Shown: positions 53,050 through 61,936, counted from the stretch's first letter. The stretch: DNA of 64,000 nucleotides from Micromonospora sp. NBC_00421 (GCF_036017915.1 NZ_CP107929.1:2697501-2761500), one strand, 5' to 3'. Notes: generated by a model not told the origin, from the letters alone. Numbers and translations are program-made.

Positions 53050-55761
53050 TCAGCGCACGGTGCCGGTGATCAGGCTCAGCTTCTTCGACTCGGCCAACCG
53101 GCGGGCGTCGAGCGCCCGCTGCTTCGCCGACTTGGCCGCCGTGGCCTTCTTGGCCGTCTTGCCGGACCCGGCCACCGTGGGCACGGCACCGCCGCCGAGC
53201 GCGTCGACGTCGTACGCGATCCAGAAGGTCCCCGGCGTGTCGACGGCGAAGCTCAGCGCGATGTGCACCTCACCACCGGGCCGCAGCCCGCCGAGGTCGA
53301 GCGGGATCGTCAGGGTGGTGCCGAGCCCACCACCGGGCGGGCTGGTCGCCGGCGCGTCCATCGACAGGTTGCGCACCAGCAGCGTCTGACCGGTGCTGAT
53401 GGTGATCGAGCTGGTCGCGTTGACCGGGTTGACCACCCGCATGTGGGAGTGGACGGCCGGCGACGACGCACCGGGCAGCGGCGCCCCGTTCTCCTGGCTC
53501 AGGCTGGTGATCCTGATCCGCGCCTGGGTGATCGGCGCGCTGGACCGGTTGGTGAGGGTGCGCCGGATGATCAGCGACCCCGGGGTGCCGTCGACCCGGA
53601 CCCGGTTGGGCGGGCTGCCCTGGGCGACGACCGGGTCGAGCAGCGTCGACTGCACCGCGGCGTTCTGCTGGTAGGTGCCCAGGCTGTTCTGCGGCGACGG
53701 GGTGCCCAGTGCCGACGGCACCCCGTTGATCGGGCCGAAGACGGTGGCCACCAGCCGGAAGTCCGCCACGTTGTCGTTGGTGTCCTGGGGCACGCCGGCG
53801 ACGCCGAGCCGGTTCCAGGCGTGCGGCACGAACGGCGGGCTGCCGAAGGCCGGCAGTGGGGTGCCCTCGGCGTAGCCGACCGTGGACCCGGCGGCATCGA
53901 CGACGGTGTGCGCGCTGTCCGGGGCCAGCAGCCGCAGGCCGCCCTGGCCCAGGCCGGACACCACCAGGTCGGGCTGGATGTTGAACAGCGAGTAGCCGGG
54001 CGACGTGAACAGGAAGGCGTGACGGGGGGGCAGCGCGCGGGCGGAGCCCGGCACCAGGACCGTCCCGCCACCGGGGTACTCGATGCGGAACCCGGCGATC
54101 GGCAGGTCGAGACTGGTCGTGTTGATCACCGAGACGAACTGGTCTTTCAGCCCGTTGATGCCGGACTGGGCGAACTGGTTGATCAACACCTGGCCCGGCA
54201 CGGCCGACACCTCGATGGCGACCTCGTTGGACACCGCCTCGGCCAGCGGGGAGACCCCGTCGTACTGGACCCGGAACGCGTTCAGCCCGAAGGCCGGCAG
54301 CTTCAGGTCGAACTCCGACCGGTTGAGCGCCACCGGGAACGTGCCGAGCCGCGTCTCGACGCCGTTGGGCTGTTGTTCGATCAGCGTCACGGTCCCGTCG
54401 GCCTGGCCCGGCCCGATGACGGCCGTGAAGTGCACCGAGGTGCCGAAGGTGGTGGCGGCGGTGGAGGCGGTCAGGGTGACCACGCTCTTGGGCTGCACCA
54501 CCAGGCGGATCTGCTTGGTGGCGGTGACTCCGTTGGCGTCGGTGATCTGGACGGTGGCCGGGAAGGTGCCGACCGTGGTCGGCCGGCCGGAGATCAGGCC
54601 GGTCGCCGGGTCGAGGGTCAGCCCCGGCGGCAGGATGCCGTCGGCCATCCCCCAGGTGAACGGCGCGGTGCCACCGACCACGGTGAGCAGGTCGGAGTAG
54701 ATCGCGTCGACCTCGGCCAGCGGGGGCGGCGGGAAGTTCAGGATGGGCGTCTTGTTGACGGTCATCACGATCAACCGGGTGCCGGAGCGGGCCGCCGCGT
54801 CGACCACCCGGATCACCACCGGGTACTGACCGGGGGCGGTCGGCACCCCGGAGATGCCGTTGGTGGTGGGGTTGAGGATCAACCCGGGTGGCAGCGTGCC
54901 GGAGGCCACCGACCAGATGAACGGCGGCACGCCGTGGGTGACGTTCAGGGTGGCGGTGTAGGCGACCCCGAGGGTGGCCTCGGTGGGCGCGTCGAACAGC
55001 AGGGTCGGCGACACGTTCGCGGTCACCGCCGACGACGGCGCGGACTCCGGGCCGGTGCCGGCGGCGGTCCGGGCCGCCACGGTGAAGGTGTACGTGGTGG
55101 TCGGGACCAGGCCGGTCACCGTGTTGGTGGTGGCCGGCCCGAAGGTCTGGGCGGCCTGCGGCACCCCGGCGACGTACGGGGTGATCCGGTAGCCGAGGAT
55201 CGGCGAACCGCCGTCCGGGCCGGGGGTCCAGCTCAGCAGGGCCGAGGCGGTGTCTGCGGTGACCGCGATGATGGTCGGGGCACCCGGCAGGGCGAGCAGT
55301 TTCGCCGCCTTCGAGCGTGGGCTGGCCGGGCTGGTCCCGGCGACGTTCTTCGCCGCCACGGTGAAGGTGTAGCTGCCCTTCGCCGTCAGCCCGGAGACCT
55401 TCCGGCTGGTCGTCGAGGCGTCGAAGGAGACCGAGCGGGTCTTCTTCCCGTCCCGGTAGGCGGTCACCGCGTACCCGGTGATGGCGGTGTCCGGCGAGGC
55501 CGGCGCCTTCCAGCTGACCGTGGCCGTGGTGCGGAAGCGGGTGGCGGTGGGTGCGGCCGGGGCCGCCGGGGGTTTCGGCCGGGCCGCCACGGTGGTGGCC
55601 GGCGCGGCAGGAAGCGGGCGGTGGAGTGTGGACGCCGGGGGCGGGACGGACCGGCCGGGGTCACGCGCCGAGGCGGAGGTGGGTGCGGTGAGCAGGCCGA
55701 CAAGCAGCAGCAGGGCGGCGACGAAGGCCGCCCGTGGGTGGAGTCGGTGCACTAGGGACAT
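53050..55761 (-). CDS. Secreted modular protein: FN3, putative-Ig and lamin-tail-like domains
   Basis: The 903-aa preprotein has a signal peptide (1-32), a Pro/Ala-rich stretch, two fibronectin III domains (about 70-240), two Ig/cadherin-like He_PIG domains (LPPGLILNPTTNGISGVPTAPGQYPV and LPPGLTLDPATGLISGRPTTVGTFPA), a Big_3-like domain, a lamin-tail-like domain (INQFAQSGINGLKDQFVSVINTT) and a unique C-terminal region. It ends in a Lys/Ala-rich tail. No sortase motif or catalytic site is seen. GGGAGAA precedes the ATG at 55761. Function unknown; adhesion or cell-surface display is a guess. It is the head gene of the minus arm of the lasso locus. Confidence 0.85.
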   Translation of the reverse strand: MSLVHRLHPRAAFVAALLLLVGLLTAPTSASARDPGRSVPPPASTLHRPLPAAPATTVAARPKPPAAPAAPTATRFRTTATVSWKAPASPDTAITGYAVTAYRDGKKTRSVSFDASTTSRKVSGLTAKGSYTFTVAAKNVAGTSPASPRSKAAKLLALPGAPTIIAVTADTASALLSWTPGPDGGSPILGYRITPYVAGVPQAAQTFGPATTNTVTGLVPTTTYTFTVAARTAAGTGPESAPSSAVTANVSPTLLFDAPTEATLGVAYTATLNVTHGVPPFIWSVASGTLPPGLILNPTTNGISGVPTAPGQYPVVIRVVDAAARSGTRLIVMTVNKTPILNFPPPPLAEVDAIYSDLLTVVGGTAPFTWGMADGILPPGLTLDPATGLISGRPTTVGTFPATVQITDANGVTATKQIRLVVQPKSVVTLTASTAATTFGTSVHFTAVIGPGQADGTVTLIEQQPNGVETRLGTFPVALNRSEFDLKLPAFGLNAFRVQYDGVSPLAEAVSNEVAIEVSAVPGQVLINQFAQSGINGLKDQFVSVINTTSLDLPIAGFRIEYPGGGTVLVPGSARALPPRHAFLFTSPGYSLFNIQPDLVVSGLGQGGLRLLAPDSAHTVVDAAGSTVGYAEGTPLPAFGSPPFVPHAWNRLGVAGVPQDTNDNVADFRLVATVFGPINGVPSALGTPSPQNSLGTYQQNAAVQSTLLDPVVAQGSPPNRVRVDGTPGSLIIRRTLTNRSSAPITQARIRITSLSQENGAPLPGASSPAVHSHMRVVNPVNATSSITISTGQTLLVRNLSMDAPATSPPGGGLGTTLTIPLDLGGLRPGGEVHIALSFAVDTPGTFWIAYDVDALGGGAVPTVAGSGKTAKKATAAKSAKQRALDARRLAESKKLSLITGTVR

Positions 55762-56134
55762 GAAGTGTTCTCCCTCTTCGGGGGGCGGTGGGCCACCACG
55801 GAGGAAGGGATGAGGCAGCCGTTCGGCTCTGGACCGCATGCCTGATGCCCCGTACCGCGAAGGTGACCGGCGGAAATCGACCCGCTCCCCGCCGTCGACG
55901 GGAAGTCGAATCTCGATCTGTTCCTACCAGTTTTCCCAGCTCAGAGGACATTGGAACGGCTGTCGATCCGGCCGTGGCGAGGGGCCGCGCGGGCTGCGTC
56001 GCCTACCTGACACTGTGCTGCTGCGCGTACCGGAACCATGGTTTCGCCTCCGGACCGGTGCCCGCGGCGACCGCCGGCCATCACGGACGGTGCCCGCCGA
56101 CGGGTCGGCGGGCACCGGGGGGCGGTGGCACGGG
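55762..56134. other. Intergenic region upstream of the modular secreted protein
   Basis: No gene is seen in these 373 bases. They include the arsO terminator (56089-56116) and must hold the minus-strand promoter of the secreted protein and perhaps of the kinase-nucleotidyltransferase-B2 genes. I could not pick a convincing -35/-10 pair. Confidence 0.5.
56089..56116 (-). terminator. Terminator of the arsN1-arsO transcript
   Basis: GGTGCCCGCCGA (56089-56100) and TCGGCGGGCACC (56105-56116) form a perfect 12-bp stem with a 4-nt loop, 18 nt after the arsO stop. Confidence 0.8.
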
Positions 56135-57538
56135 TCAGCCGGAGCAGCACCCCCCGGCGGGTGCGGCATCGACGGTGACCAGGCTCAGCGGGGCGGCGAG
56201 CAGCCCGCCGGCGAGACCGGTGGCCAGGCCCCGCCCGGCCGGCTCGACGGTCGGGGCACCGCAGCAGTCGTCGCCGTCGACCGTGTCGGCGGGATTGCTG
56301 CTGCACACGCCCGTCTCGGGCAGGTCGAGCCGCACGTCGCGGGCGGCGGCCCAGTCCCCGGCGAGGGCGGCGACGACCGAGCGGACCTGTTCGTAGCCGG
56401 TGGCCATCAGGAACGTCGGGGCCCGGCCGTAGCTCTTCATCCCGACGGCGTAGTAGCCGGGCTCCGGGTGGGCGAGTTCGTCCACGCCGTGCGGGGGCAC
56501 CGTCCCGCAGGAGTGCTCGTTGGGGTCGATCAGCGGGGCCAGGGCCCGGGTCGCACCCAGCACCGGGTCCAGGTCCAGCCGCAGTTCGGTGGCGATCGAG
56601 TGGTCGGGGCGGAAGCCGGTGGCGGCCACCACCCGGTCCACGGTGACCGTCTCCGCACTCCCGTCGGGGTGCCGCACCACCACTGTCATCCGCCCGTCGG
56701 CGGGGGTGAGGGCGTGCACGGAGAAGCCGGTGAGCAGCCGGATCCGGCCGGCATCGACGTGCGCGCGCAGGCGGGTGCCGAGGGCGCCCCGGGCCGGCAG
56801 CGCGTCGGCGTCACCGCCGCCGTAGGTACGCGCCGGGGAGGCGGACCGGATCGCCCAGGTCACCTCGGTGCCGGGTACGGTGGCGGCCAACTCGGCCAGG
56901 GACAGCAGGGTGTTGGCGGCGGAGTGCCCGGCCCCCACGACCAGGGTGTGTCGGCCGGCGAACCGGTCCCGATCCGGGCCGAGCACGTCGGGCAGCGCGT
57001 GTGCCACGACGTCGCCCGCCGCCCGCTCACCACGGGCGGGCAGGCCGGCCGCGCCGAGGACGTTCGGCGTGCCCCAGGTGCCGGCGGCGTCGATCACCGC
57101 GCGGGCCGCGATCTCCTCGCCGTCGGCGAGGCGGACCAGGAACGGGGTGGTGTCGCGGCCGGCGGTCCGCAGCCGGTCCAGTCCTCGTCGGCTGATCGCC
57201 TCGACCCGGGCGTGGTAACGCAGCCGGGGCCGGAGGCTCGGCAGCTCGGCCAGCGGGCAGAGGTAGTCGGCGACGAACTCCGCGCCGGTGGGCAGCGCCT
57301 CGGGGTCCGGGGCGACCCAGCCGGCGGCGTCGAGCAGTCGTCGGGCGGCGGGGTCGATGTCGTACCGCCAGGGGGAGAAGAGCCGGACGTGTCCCCACTG
57401 GCGGACCGCCGCGCCGGGGCCGTCGCCGGCTTCGAGGACGAGGCCGGGCAGGCCGCGCTCGTACAGGTGGGCGGCGGCGGCGAGGCCGACCGGGCCGGCA
57501 CCGATCACCACGACCGGCAGACTGTCCATGGTGCTCAT
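56135..57538 (-). CDS. arsO: ArsO-like FAD-dependent monooxygenase with Cys-rich tail
   Basis: The 467-aa flavoprotein has an N-terminal FAD site (VVVIGAGPVGLAAAAHL), a second NAD(P)H-type site (TLVVGAGHSAANTLLSL) and the family motif ATGFRPDHS. Flavin monooxygenases of this kind are called ArsO when encoded in ars loci; their substrate is not settled. The C-terminal 45 residues carry three Cys clusters (VCSS, DDCCGAP, GGCCSG), good candidates for arsenite or metal binding. ATG at 57538 follows GAGGAG. It is 28 nt after arsN1. Confidence 0.82.
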   Translation of the reverse strand: MSTMDSLPVVVIGAGPVGLAAAAHLYERGLPGLVLEAGDGPGAAVRQWGHVRLFSPWRYDIDPAARRLLDAAGWVAPDPEALPTGAEFVADYLCPLAELPSLRPRLRYHARVEAISRRGLDRLRTAGRDTTPFLVRLADGEEIAARAVIDAAGTWGTPNVLGAAGLPARGERAAGDVVAHALPDVLGPDRDRFAGRHTLVVGAGHSAANTLLSLAELAATVPGTEVTWAIRSASPARTYGGGDADALPARGALGTRLRAHVDAGRIRLLTGFSVHALTPADGRMTVVVRHPDGSAETVTVDRVVAATGFRPDHSIATELRLDLDPVLGATRALAPLIDPNEHSCGTVPPHGVDELAHPEPGYYAVGMKSYGRAPTFLMATGYEQVRSVVAALAGDWAAARDVRLDLPETGVCSSNPADTVDGDDCCGAPTVEPAGRGLATGLAGGLLAAPLSLVTVDAAPAGGCCSG

Positions 57539-57566
57539 CAGGTGACTCCTCAGGCTGGTGGTGGTG

Positions 57567-58064
57567 TCAGTCGACGACGGGGCTGCGGCGTTCGAGCAGG
57601 ACGACGTCACGCCACCGGCCGTGGTGCCGGCCCACCCGCTCGCGGACCCCGATCACCCGGAACCCGGCCTGCCGGTGCAGGACGAGGCTGGCGGTGTTCT
57701 CCGGGAAGATCCCGGACTGGATGGTCCAGACGCCGGCCGCCTCGGTCGAGGTGATCAGCGTGTCGAGCAGCAGCCGGGCCACCCCACGCCGTCGGACGGC
57801 GGGGTGGACGTAGACGGAGTGCTCCACCACCCCGGCGTAGACCGGGCGGGCCGAGGTCGGTGCGGCGGCGATCCACCCGACCACGATGTCGTCGCCGTCG
57901 ACCGCGACGAAGCGGTGGTCGGGCAGCCGGGTGGCGTCGAAGTCCGCCCAGGCCGGCGCGGTGGTCTCGAAACTGGCGGCACCGGCGTCGAGGCCGGCCT
58001 GGTAGATCGCCAGCACCCGGTCGGCGTCGTCGGCGCGCATGCGGCGAAGGGTGACGTCGGCCAT
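57567..58064 (-). CDS. arsN1: ArsN1-like N-acetyltransferase
   Basis: The 165-aa GNAT protein is of the phosphinothricin/arsinothricin acetyltransferase type. It has the start RADDADRVLAIYQAGLDAGAASFET, the acetyl-CoA loop RRRGVARLLLDTLI, and IFPENTASLVLHRQAGFRVIGVRERVG. Next to arsR/acr3 it probably acetylates the arsenic antibiotic arsinothricin or a related amino acid. Phosphinothricin acetylation is the alternative. It is the first minus-strand gene of the divergent ars locus. Confidence 0.82.
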   Translation of the reverse strand: MADVTLRRMRADDADRVLAIYQAGLDAGAASFETTAPAWADFDATRLPDHRFVAVDGDDIVVGWIAAAPTSARPVYAGVVEHSVYVHPAVRRRGVARLLLDTLITSTEAAGVWTIQSGIFPENTASLVLHRQAGFRVIGVRERVGRHHGRWRDVVLLERRSPVVD

Positions 58065-58199
58065 GAGCGGGCTCCGTTCGACCTCGGCGGGACCGCCCGT
58101 GACCAGGTCGGCGGCGGGCGGGAACCGGAGCGCCGCACGATGCGACGTCCGTCGGGTCAGACAGTTGCACGCTGATTAGATTAGTGTCAACCTAGAAGC
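58065..58199. promoter_or_regulatory. Divergent ars control region
   Basis: The 135-nt divergent region contains an AT-rich stretch (58170-58195) with repeated GATTA/TTAG words and, on the minus strand, TTGACACTAATC. This is a likely ArsR-binding site and promoter, only 5-30 nt from the arsR start, but I cannot define a clean palindrome. Confidence 0.4.
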
Positions 58200-58589
58200 A
58201 TGTCTAAACAACCGGGGGCCCTCACCCCCGTCGACCTGGGCGCCGACGCACCGTGCTGCCCGCCCCTGGCGGAGCAGCGCCTGCCGGCCGGGACCGCCAC
58301 CGCGCTCGCGCCGGCCTTCAAGGCCCTCGGAGACCCGGTGCGGTTGCAGCTGATGTCGATGATCGCCTCGGCCGAGGGCGGCGAGGTGTGCGTCTGCGAC
58401 CTGACCCCGGCGTTCGACCTGACCGGCCCGACGATCTCGCACCACCTCCGGACGCTGCGCGAGGCCGGGCTGGTCGACGCCGAGCGGCGGGGCACCTGGG
58501 TCTACTACCGGGCCCGGCCGGCACTCCTGGGGCAGCTCGCCGCGCTGCTCACCGTCGCGCCGGCGAGCACCCGCCGGGAGTGCCCGTGA
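58200..58589 (+). CDS. arsR: ArsR-family arsenic-responsive repressor
   Basis: The 129-aa winged-helix repressor has the arsenite-site motif VCVCDL in the DNA-binding helix region, followed by LTGPTISHHLRTLREAGLV and the wing RRGTWVYYRA. Two further Cys (PCCPP) are near the N-terminus. It should leave DNA when As(III) binds. It overlaps acr3 by 4 nt (GTGA) and is divergent from arsN1. Confidence 0.94.
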   Translation: MSKQPGALTPVDLGADAPCCPPLAEQRLPAGTATALAPAFKALGDPVRLQLMSMIASAEGGEVCVCDLTPAFDLTGPTISHHLRTLREAGLVDAERRGTWVYYRARPALLGQLAALLTVAPASTRRECP

Positions 58590-59674
58590 GCACCACCACC
58601 CACGACTCCCCCGCCGCTCCCGCCGTGGTCGGCCGGCTGTCCCGCCTCGACCGGCTCCTGCCGCTCTGGATCGGTCTGGCGATGCTCGTCGGCCTGCTCC
58701 TGGGCCGGTTGGTCCCCGGGCTGAACGCCGCCCTGGACGCGGTGACGATCGGCGGGATCTCGCTGCCCATCGCCCTCGGCCTGCTGATCATGATGTATCC
58801 GGTGCTGGCCAGGGTCCGCTACGACCGGCTCGACACCGTCGCCGGTGACCGGCGACTGCTGGTGTCGTCGCTGGTGCTCAACTGGCTCGTCGGCCCGGCG
58901 GTGATGTTCGCCCTCGCCTGGCTCTTCCTGGCCGACCAGCCCGCGTACCGGACCGGCCTGATCATCGTCGGCCTGGCCCGGTGCATCGCCATGGTGATCA
59001 TCTGGAACGACCTCGCCGGCGGTGACCGGGAGGCCGCCGCCGTGCTGGTCGCCCTCAACTCGGTCTTCCAGATCCTCGCCTTCGGCCTGCTCGGCTGGTT
59101 CTACCTGACCGTGCTCCCGGACTGGTTGGGCCTGCCCGGCGCCGCGCTGGCCGTCTCCGGCTGGGACATCGCCGGCAACGTGCTGATCTTCCTGGGCATC
59201 CCGCTGGTCGCCGGCTACCTCACCCGCCGCCTCGGCGAACGCGCCAGGGGCCGCGACTGGTACGAGTCCCGGCTGCTGCCCCGGATCGGCCCGGCCGCCC
59301 TCTACGGGCTGCTGTTCACCATCGTGATCCTGTTCGCCCTCCAGGGCGACGCGATCACCGGCCAGCCCCTGGACGTCGCCCGGATAGCCCTGCCGCTACT
59401 TGTCTACTTCACGGTGCTGTGGGCCGGTGCCTACCTGCTCGGCCGGGCTCTCGGCCTCGGCTACCCGCGCACCACCACGCTGGCCTTCACCGCCGCCGGC
59501 AACAACTTCGAACTCGCCATCGCCGTCGCGATCGGCACCTTCGGCGTGACCTCCGGTCAGGCCCTCGCCGGGGTCGTCGGCCCCCTCATCGAGGTGCCCG
59601 TCCTGGTCGGCCTGGTCTACGTCTCCCGGTGGGCCCGCCGCCGGTTCTTCCCCGTCACCGTCGCCCGCCCCTGA
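58586..59674 (+). CDS. acr3: Acr3-type arsenite efflux transporter
   Basis: The 362-aa membrane protein has about ten helices of the BASS/Acr3 fold. The conserved Cys is in GLARCIAMVIIWNDLAGGDRE and the conserved Glu in TAAGNNFELAIAVAIGTFG. It exports As(III) using the proton-motive force. The GTG start overlaps the arsR stop. Confidence 0.95.
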   Translation: MSTTTHDSPAAPAVVGRLSRLDRLLPLWIGLAMLVGLLLGRLVPGLNAALDAVTIGGISLPIALGLLIMMYPVLARVRYDRLDTVAGDRRLLVSSLVLNWLVGPAVMFALAWLFLADQPAYRTGLIIVGLARCIAMVIIWNDLAGGDREAAAVLVALNSVFQILAFGLLGWFYLTVLPDWLGLPGAALAVSGWDIAGNVLIFLGIPLVAGYLTRRLGERARGRDWYESRLLPRIGPAALYGLLFTIVILFALQGDAITGQPLDVARIALPLLVYFTVLWAGAYLLGRALGLGYPRTTTLAFTAAGNNFELAIAVAIGTFGVTSGQALAGVVGPLIEVPVLVGLVYVSRWARRRFFPVTVARP

Positions 59675-59720
59675 TCCGCCCGGCCCGACTCGTCGCCGGG
59701 CCGCCCCGAAGGGAACCATC

Positions 59721-60128
59721 GTGACCGACAAGCCCAGCGTCCTGTTCGTCTGCGTGCACAACGCCGGCCGCTCCCAGATGGCCGCCGGCTGGCTGCGCCA
59801 CCTCGCCGGCGACACCGTCGAGGTCCGCTCCGCCGGCTCGGCCCCTGCCGACACCGTCAACCCCGCCGCCGTGCAGGCCATGGCCGAGGTCGGCATCGAC
59901 CTCACCGACCAGACCCCCAAGCTCCTGGAGTACGCCACCGCCGAGTCCTCCGACGTCATCGTCACCATGGGCTGCGGCGACACCTGCCCGGTCTTCCCCG
60001 GCAAGCGCTACGAGGACTGGCAGCTCGACGACCCGGCCGGGCAGGGCGTCGAGGCGGTCCGCCCGATCCGCGACGAGATCCGGGCCCGGGTGGAGCAGCT
60101 CCTCGCCGACCTGCGACCGGCAGGCTGA
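59721..60128 (+). CDS. arsC: Arsenate reductase, LMW-phosphatase family
   Basis: The 135-aa protein has the P-loop VCVHNAGRSQMA with nucleophile Cys and a later Cys pair (MGCGDTCPVFPG) for the disulfide cascade. It converts arsenate to arsenite for Acr3. The GTG start with GAAGGG upstream follows acr3 after 46 nt. Reductant (thioredoxin or mycothiol) cannot be told from sequence. Confidence 0.93.
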   Translation: MTDKPSVLFVCVHNAGRSQMAAGWLRHLAGDTVEVRSAGSAPADTVNPAAVQAMAEVGIDLTDQTPKLLEYATAESSDVIVTMGCGDTCPVFPGKRYEDWQLDDPAGQGVEAVRPIRDEIRARVEQLLADLRPAG

Positions 60129-60159
60129 CCCCGGCCACGGTGGGTTAGAGTCCGACCGC

Positions 60160-60717
60160 ATGGAAGGCACCACGCTGCGCACCGCCCGGCTGGCACTCCG
60201 CCCGGTCCGGGACGAGGACGTCGACCGGATCCTCGAATACCGCAACCTGCCGGAGGTCACCTACTGGCTGCTGCGTACCGAGGTGGAGCCGGTGGCCTTC
60301 CGGGCGGCGTGGCGACGCGCGGCGGCGGACCCCGACGACCACAGCGTGGCGGTCACCCTGGCCGGCCTGGTGATCGGCACGGTCTCGCTCGACGTGGTGG
60401 ACGGGATGGGCCAGCCGGGCATGCCGGCACGCACGGAGGCGCAGCTCGGCTACATCTTCGACCCGGCCCACGGCGGCCGGGGCTACGCCACCGAGGCGGT
60501 CGCCGCGATGGTGGCCCACGCGTTCACCGGGCTGGGCGTCCGCCGGATCACCGCCGGCTGCTTCGCCGACAACCTCGCCTCGGTGCGGGTGCTGGAAAAG
60601 GTCGGGATGCGTCGGGAGCAGCACGGCGTCGGCGATTCCTGGCACGCCGAACGGGGCTGGGTGGACGGTTACACCTACGCCCTGCACGCCGACACCTGGC
60701 GCGCAACGCCCCGATAG
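60160..60717 (+). CDS. RimJ/RimL-type GNAT acetyltransferase
   Basis: The 185-aa protein shows the RimJ/L-like GNAT pattern: LRTARLALRPVRDEDVDRILEYRN, acetyl-CoA loop GGRGYATEAVAAMVAHAF, and NLASVRVLEKVGMRREQH. The substrate is unknown. It starts 31 nt after arsC on the same strand and could be co-transcribed, but it is not a known ars gene. It converges on the YdeI-like gene with 7 nt between. Confidence 0.88.
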   Translation: MEGTTLRTARLALRPVRDEDVDRILEYRNLPEVTYWLLRTEVEPVAFRAAWRRAAADPDDHSVAVTLAGLVIGTVSLDVVDGMGQPGMPARTEAQLGYIFDPAHGGRGYATEAVAAMVAHAFTGLGVRRITAGCFADNLASVRVLEKVGMRREQHGVGDSWHAERGWVDGYTYALHADTWRATPR

Positions 60718-60724
60718 ACAGGGA

Positions 60725-61330
60725 TCACGGCGACTGCGGGGGCCTGGCCTTCTGCGGGTAGATCGTCTCGTGGCGGGCCAGCATAGCGACGAACTCACCG
60801 ATCTTCCGCTCGCGGGTCTGCGCCCGTTTCAGCGCGTTGAGTCGGTGAATGAGCGCGAACCGGTTGGCGCTGGTGAGCACGTCGAACATGGCCTGGGCGG
60901 CCGGGTCGGCCGCGATGGCCGCGAGCAGGTCGGCCGGCACCTGGGCCTCCGACGGCGGGGCGTAGGCGGCCGCCCACCGCCCGTCCGCCTTCGCGGCCTC
61001 CACCGCGGCGCGGCCCGAGGGCTGCATCCGCCCCTGCTCCTCCAGCCGGGCCACATGGGCGACGTTGCGTTGCGACCACGAACTACGCGCCCGGCGAGGA
61101 GTGAACCGGATCCAGGAACTCTGCTCGTCCCGCTTGCGGGCCTGGCCGTCGATCCAGCCGAAGCACAGGCCCTCGTCGACCGCCTGCTGCCAGGTCAGCG
61201 TGGTGACCGTGCCGCCCTTGCGGGTCAGGGCGAGCCAGACGCCCGGCGAGGTGGCGTGGTGGACCGACAACCAGGCACGCAGCGCGTCCGCGTCGGCGAC
61301 GATCAACTCATCCAGTTCGGCGCTCACCAT
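60725..61330 (-). CDS. YdeI/OmpD-associated family protein
   Basis: The 201-aa protein matches the YdeI family: LTWQQAVDEGLCFGWIDGQARKRDEQSSWIRFTPRR, a central PADLLAAI segment and the C-terminal helix RFALIHRLNALKRAQTRERKIGEFVAMLA. The family is linked to stress and peptide tolerance in E. coli, but the biochemical role is not known. The frame and length are intact. Confidence 0.87.
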   Translation of the reverse strand: MVSAELDELIVADADALRAWLSVHHATSPGVWLALTRKGGTVTTLTWQQAVDEGLCFGWIDGQARKRDEQSSWIRFTPRRARSSWSQRNVAHVARLEEQGRMQPSGRAAVEAAKADGRWAAAYAPPSEAQVPADLLAAIAADPAAQAMFDVLTSANRFALIHRLNALKRAQTRERKIGEFVAMLARHETIYPQKARPPQSP

Positions 61331-61452
61331 GAGGGCAGGCTAGCCGCCACGGGTGACAGACCCGCCCGGGTCGGGACCGACCCGGGCGTCCGTCGGCACC
61401 ACCGGGACCGCCACGTCGACCGCCCGGCGGACCGGTTCGCCGGCCGGCGTGC

Positions 61453-61936
61453 TCAGGCCACGAGCAGGCGCAGGCCCAGCTCTGCGGTGTCGAGCCGGAC
61501 GAGGTCGCGGTTGCGCTCCGCCCACCGCCCCGAAGCGAGGTCCTCCCGCAGCAACCGGACGGCCCGCCGTTCGGCCTGCGGCCCGACCCTGGTCCGGCCA
61601 GTGGTGGACGGTGCTGACCGCCATCGCGGCGTCGAAGGATCGGTCCTCGAACGGCAGCCGCTCGGCGGCGGCCACGCACTGCGCCGCACCCACGGGACGC
61701 TGCGCCCGCATCACCGCCGACGGTTCCACCGCCGTGACCGCACGGTCGGGTGGCTCGTAGCAACCGGTGCCGGCCCCGACGTTCAGCACCGTCCGGGCGT
61801 CTCCCAGGGCGGCCCAGAGGCGCGCGGCGATCCGGGGTTCGGTGCGCCGCGTCGCCGGGCAGGCGGTTTCGATGGTGTCGTACACCTGCGCGCCGGACCC
61901 GCGCAGTTGTTCCTCCGGTGTCGTCGGAATCCCCAT
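61453..61936 (-). pseudogene. SAM-dependent methyltransferase remnant with internal deletion
   Basis: The first 115 codons (61936-61592) read as a class I methyltransferase: VLNVGAGTGCYEPPDR is motif I, and the frame continues to FDAAMAVSTVHHWPD (motif IV-V). The frame then turns into unrelated Arg/Pro-rich sequence. In the next frame, sequence resumes as RVGPQAERRAVRLLREDLASGRWAERNRDL...LGLRLLVA and stops at 61453, which looks like the authentic C-terminus. About 80-100 codons seem lost at the junction near 61590, with a frame change. Family length about 250 aa is from memory. Confidence 0.7.

Noticed and set aside
53263..55755. An 830-codon plus-strand frame opposite the secreted modular protein
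   Set aside because: Low-complexity Gly/Arg/Asp translation; the minus strand has signal peptide, FN3 and He_PIG motifs.
61340..61590. Reading the methyltransferase as an intact 198-aa protein
   Set aside because: After codon 115 the sequence becomes Arg/Pro/Gly-rich and unlike any methyltransferase, while the next frame carries the likely native C-terminus; a deletion with frame change fits better.
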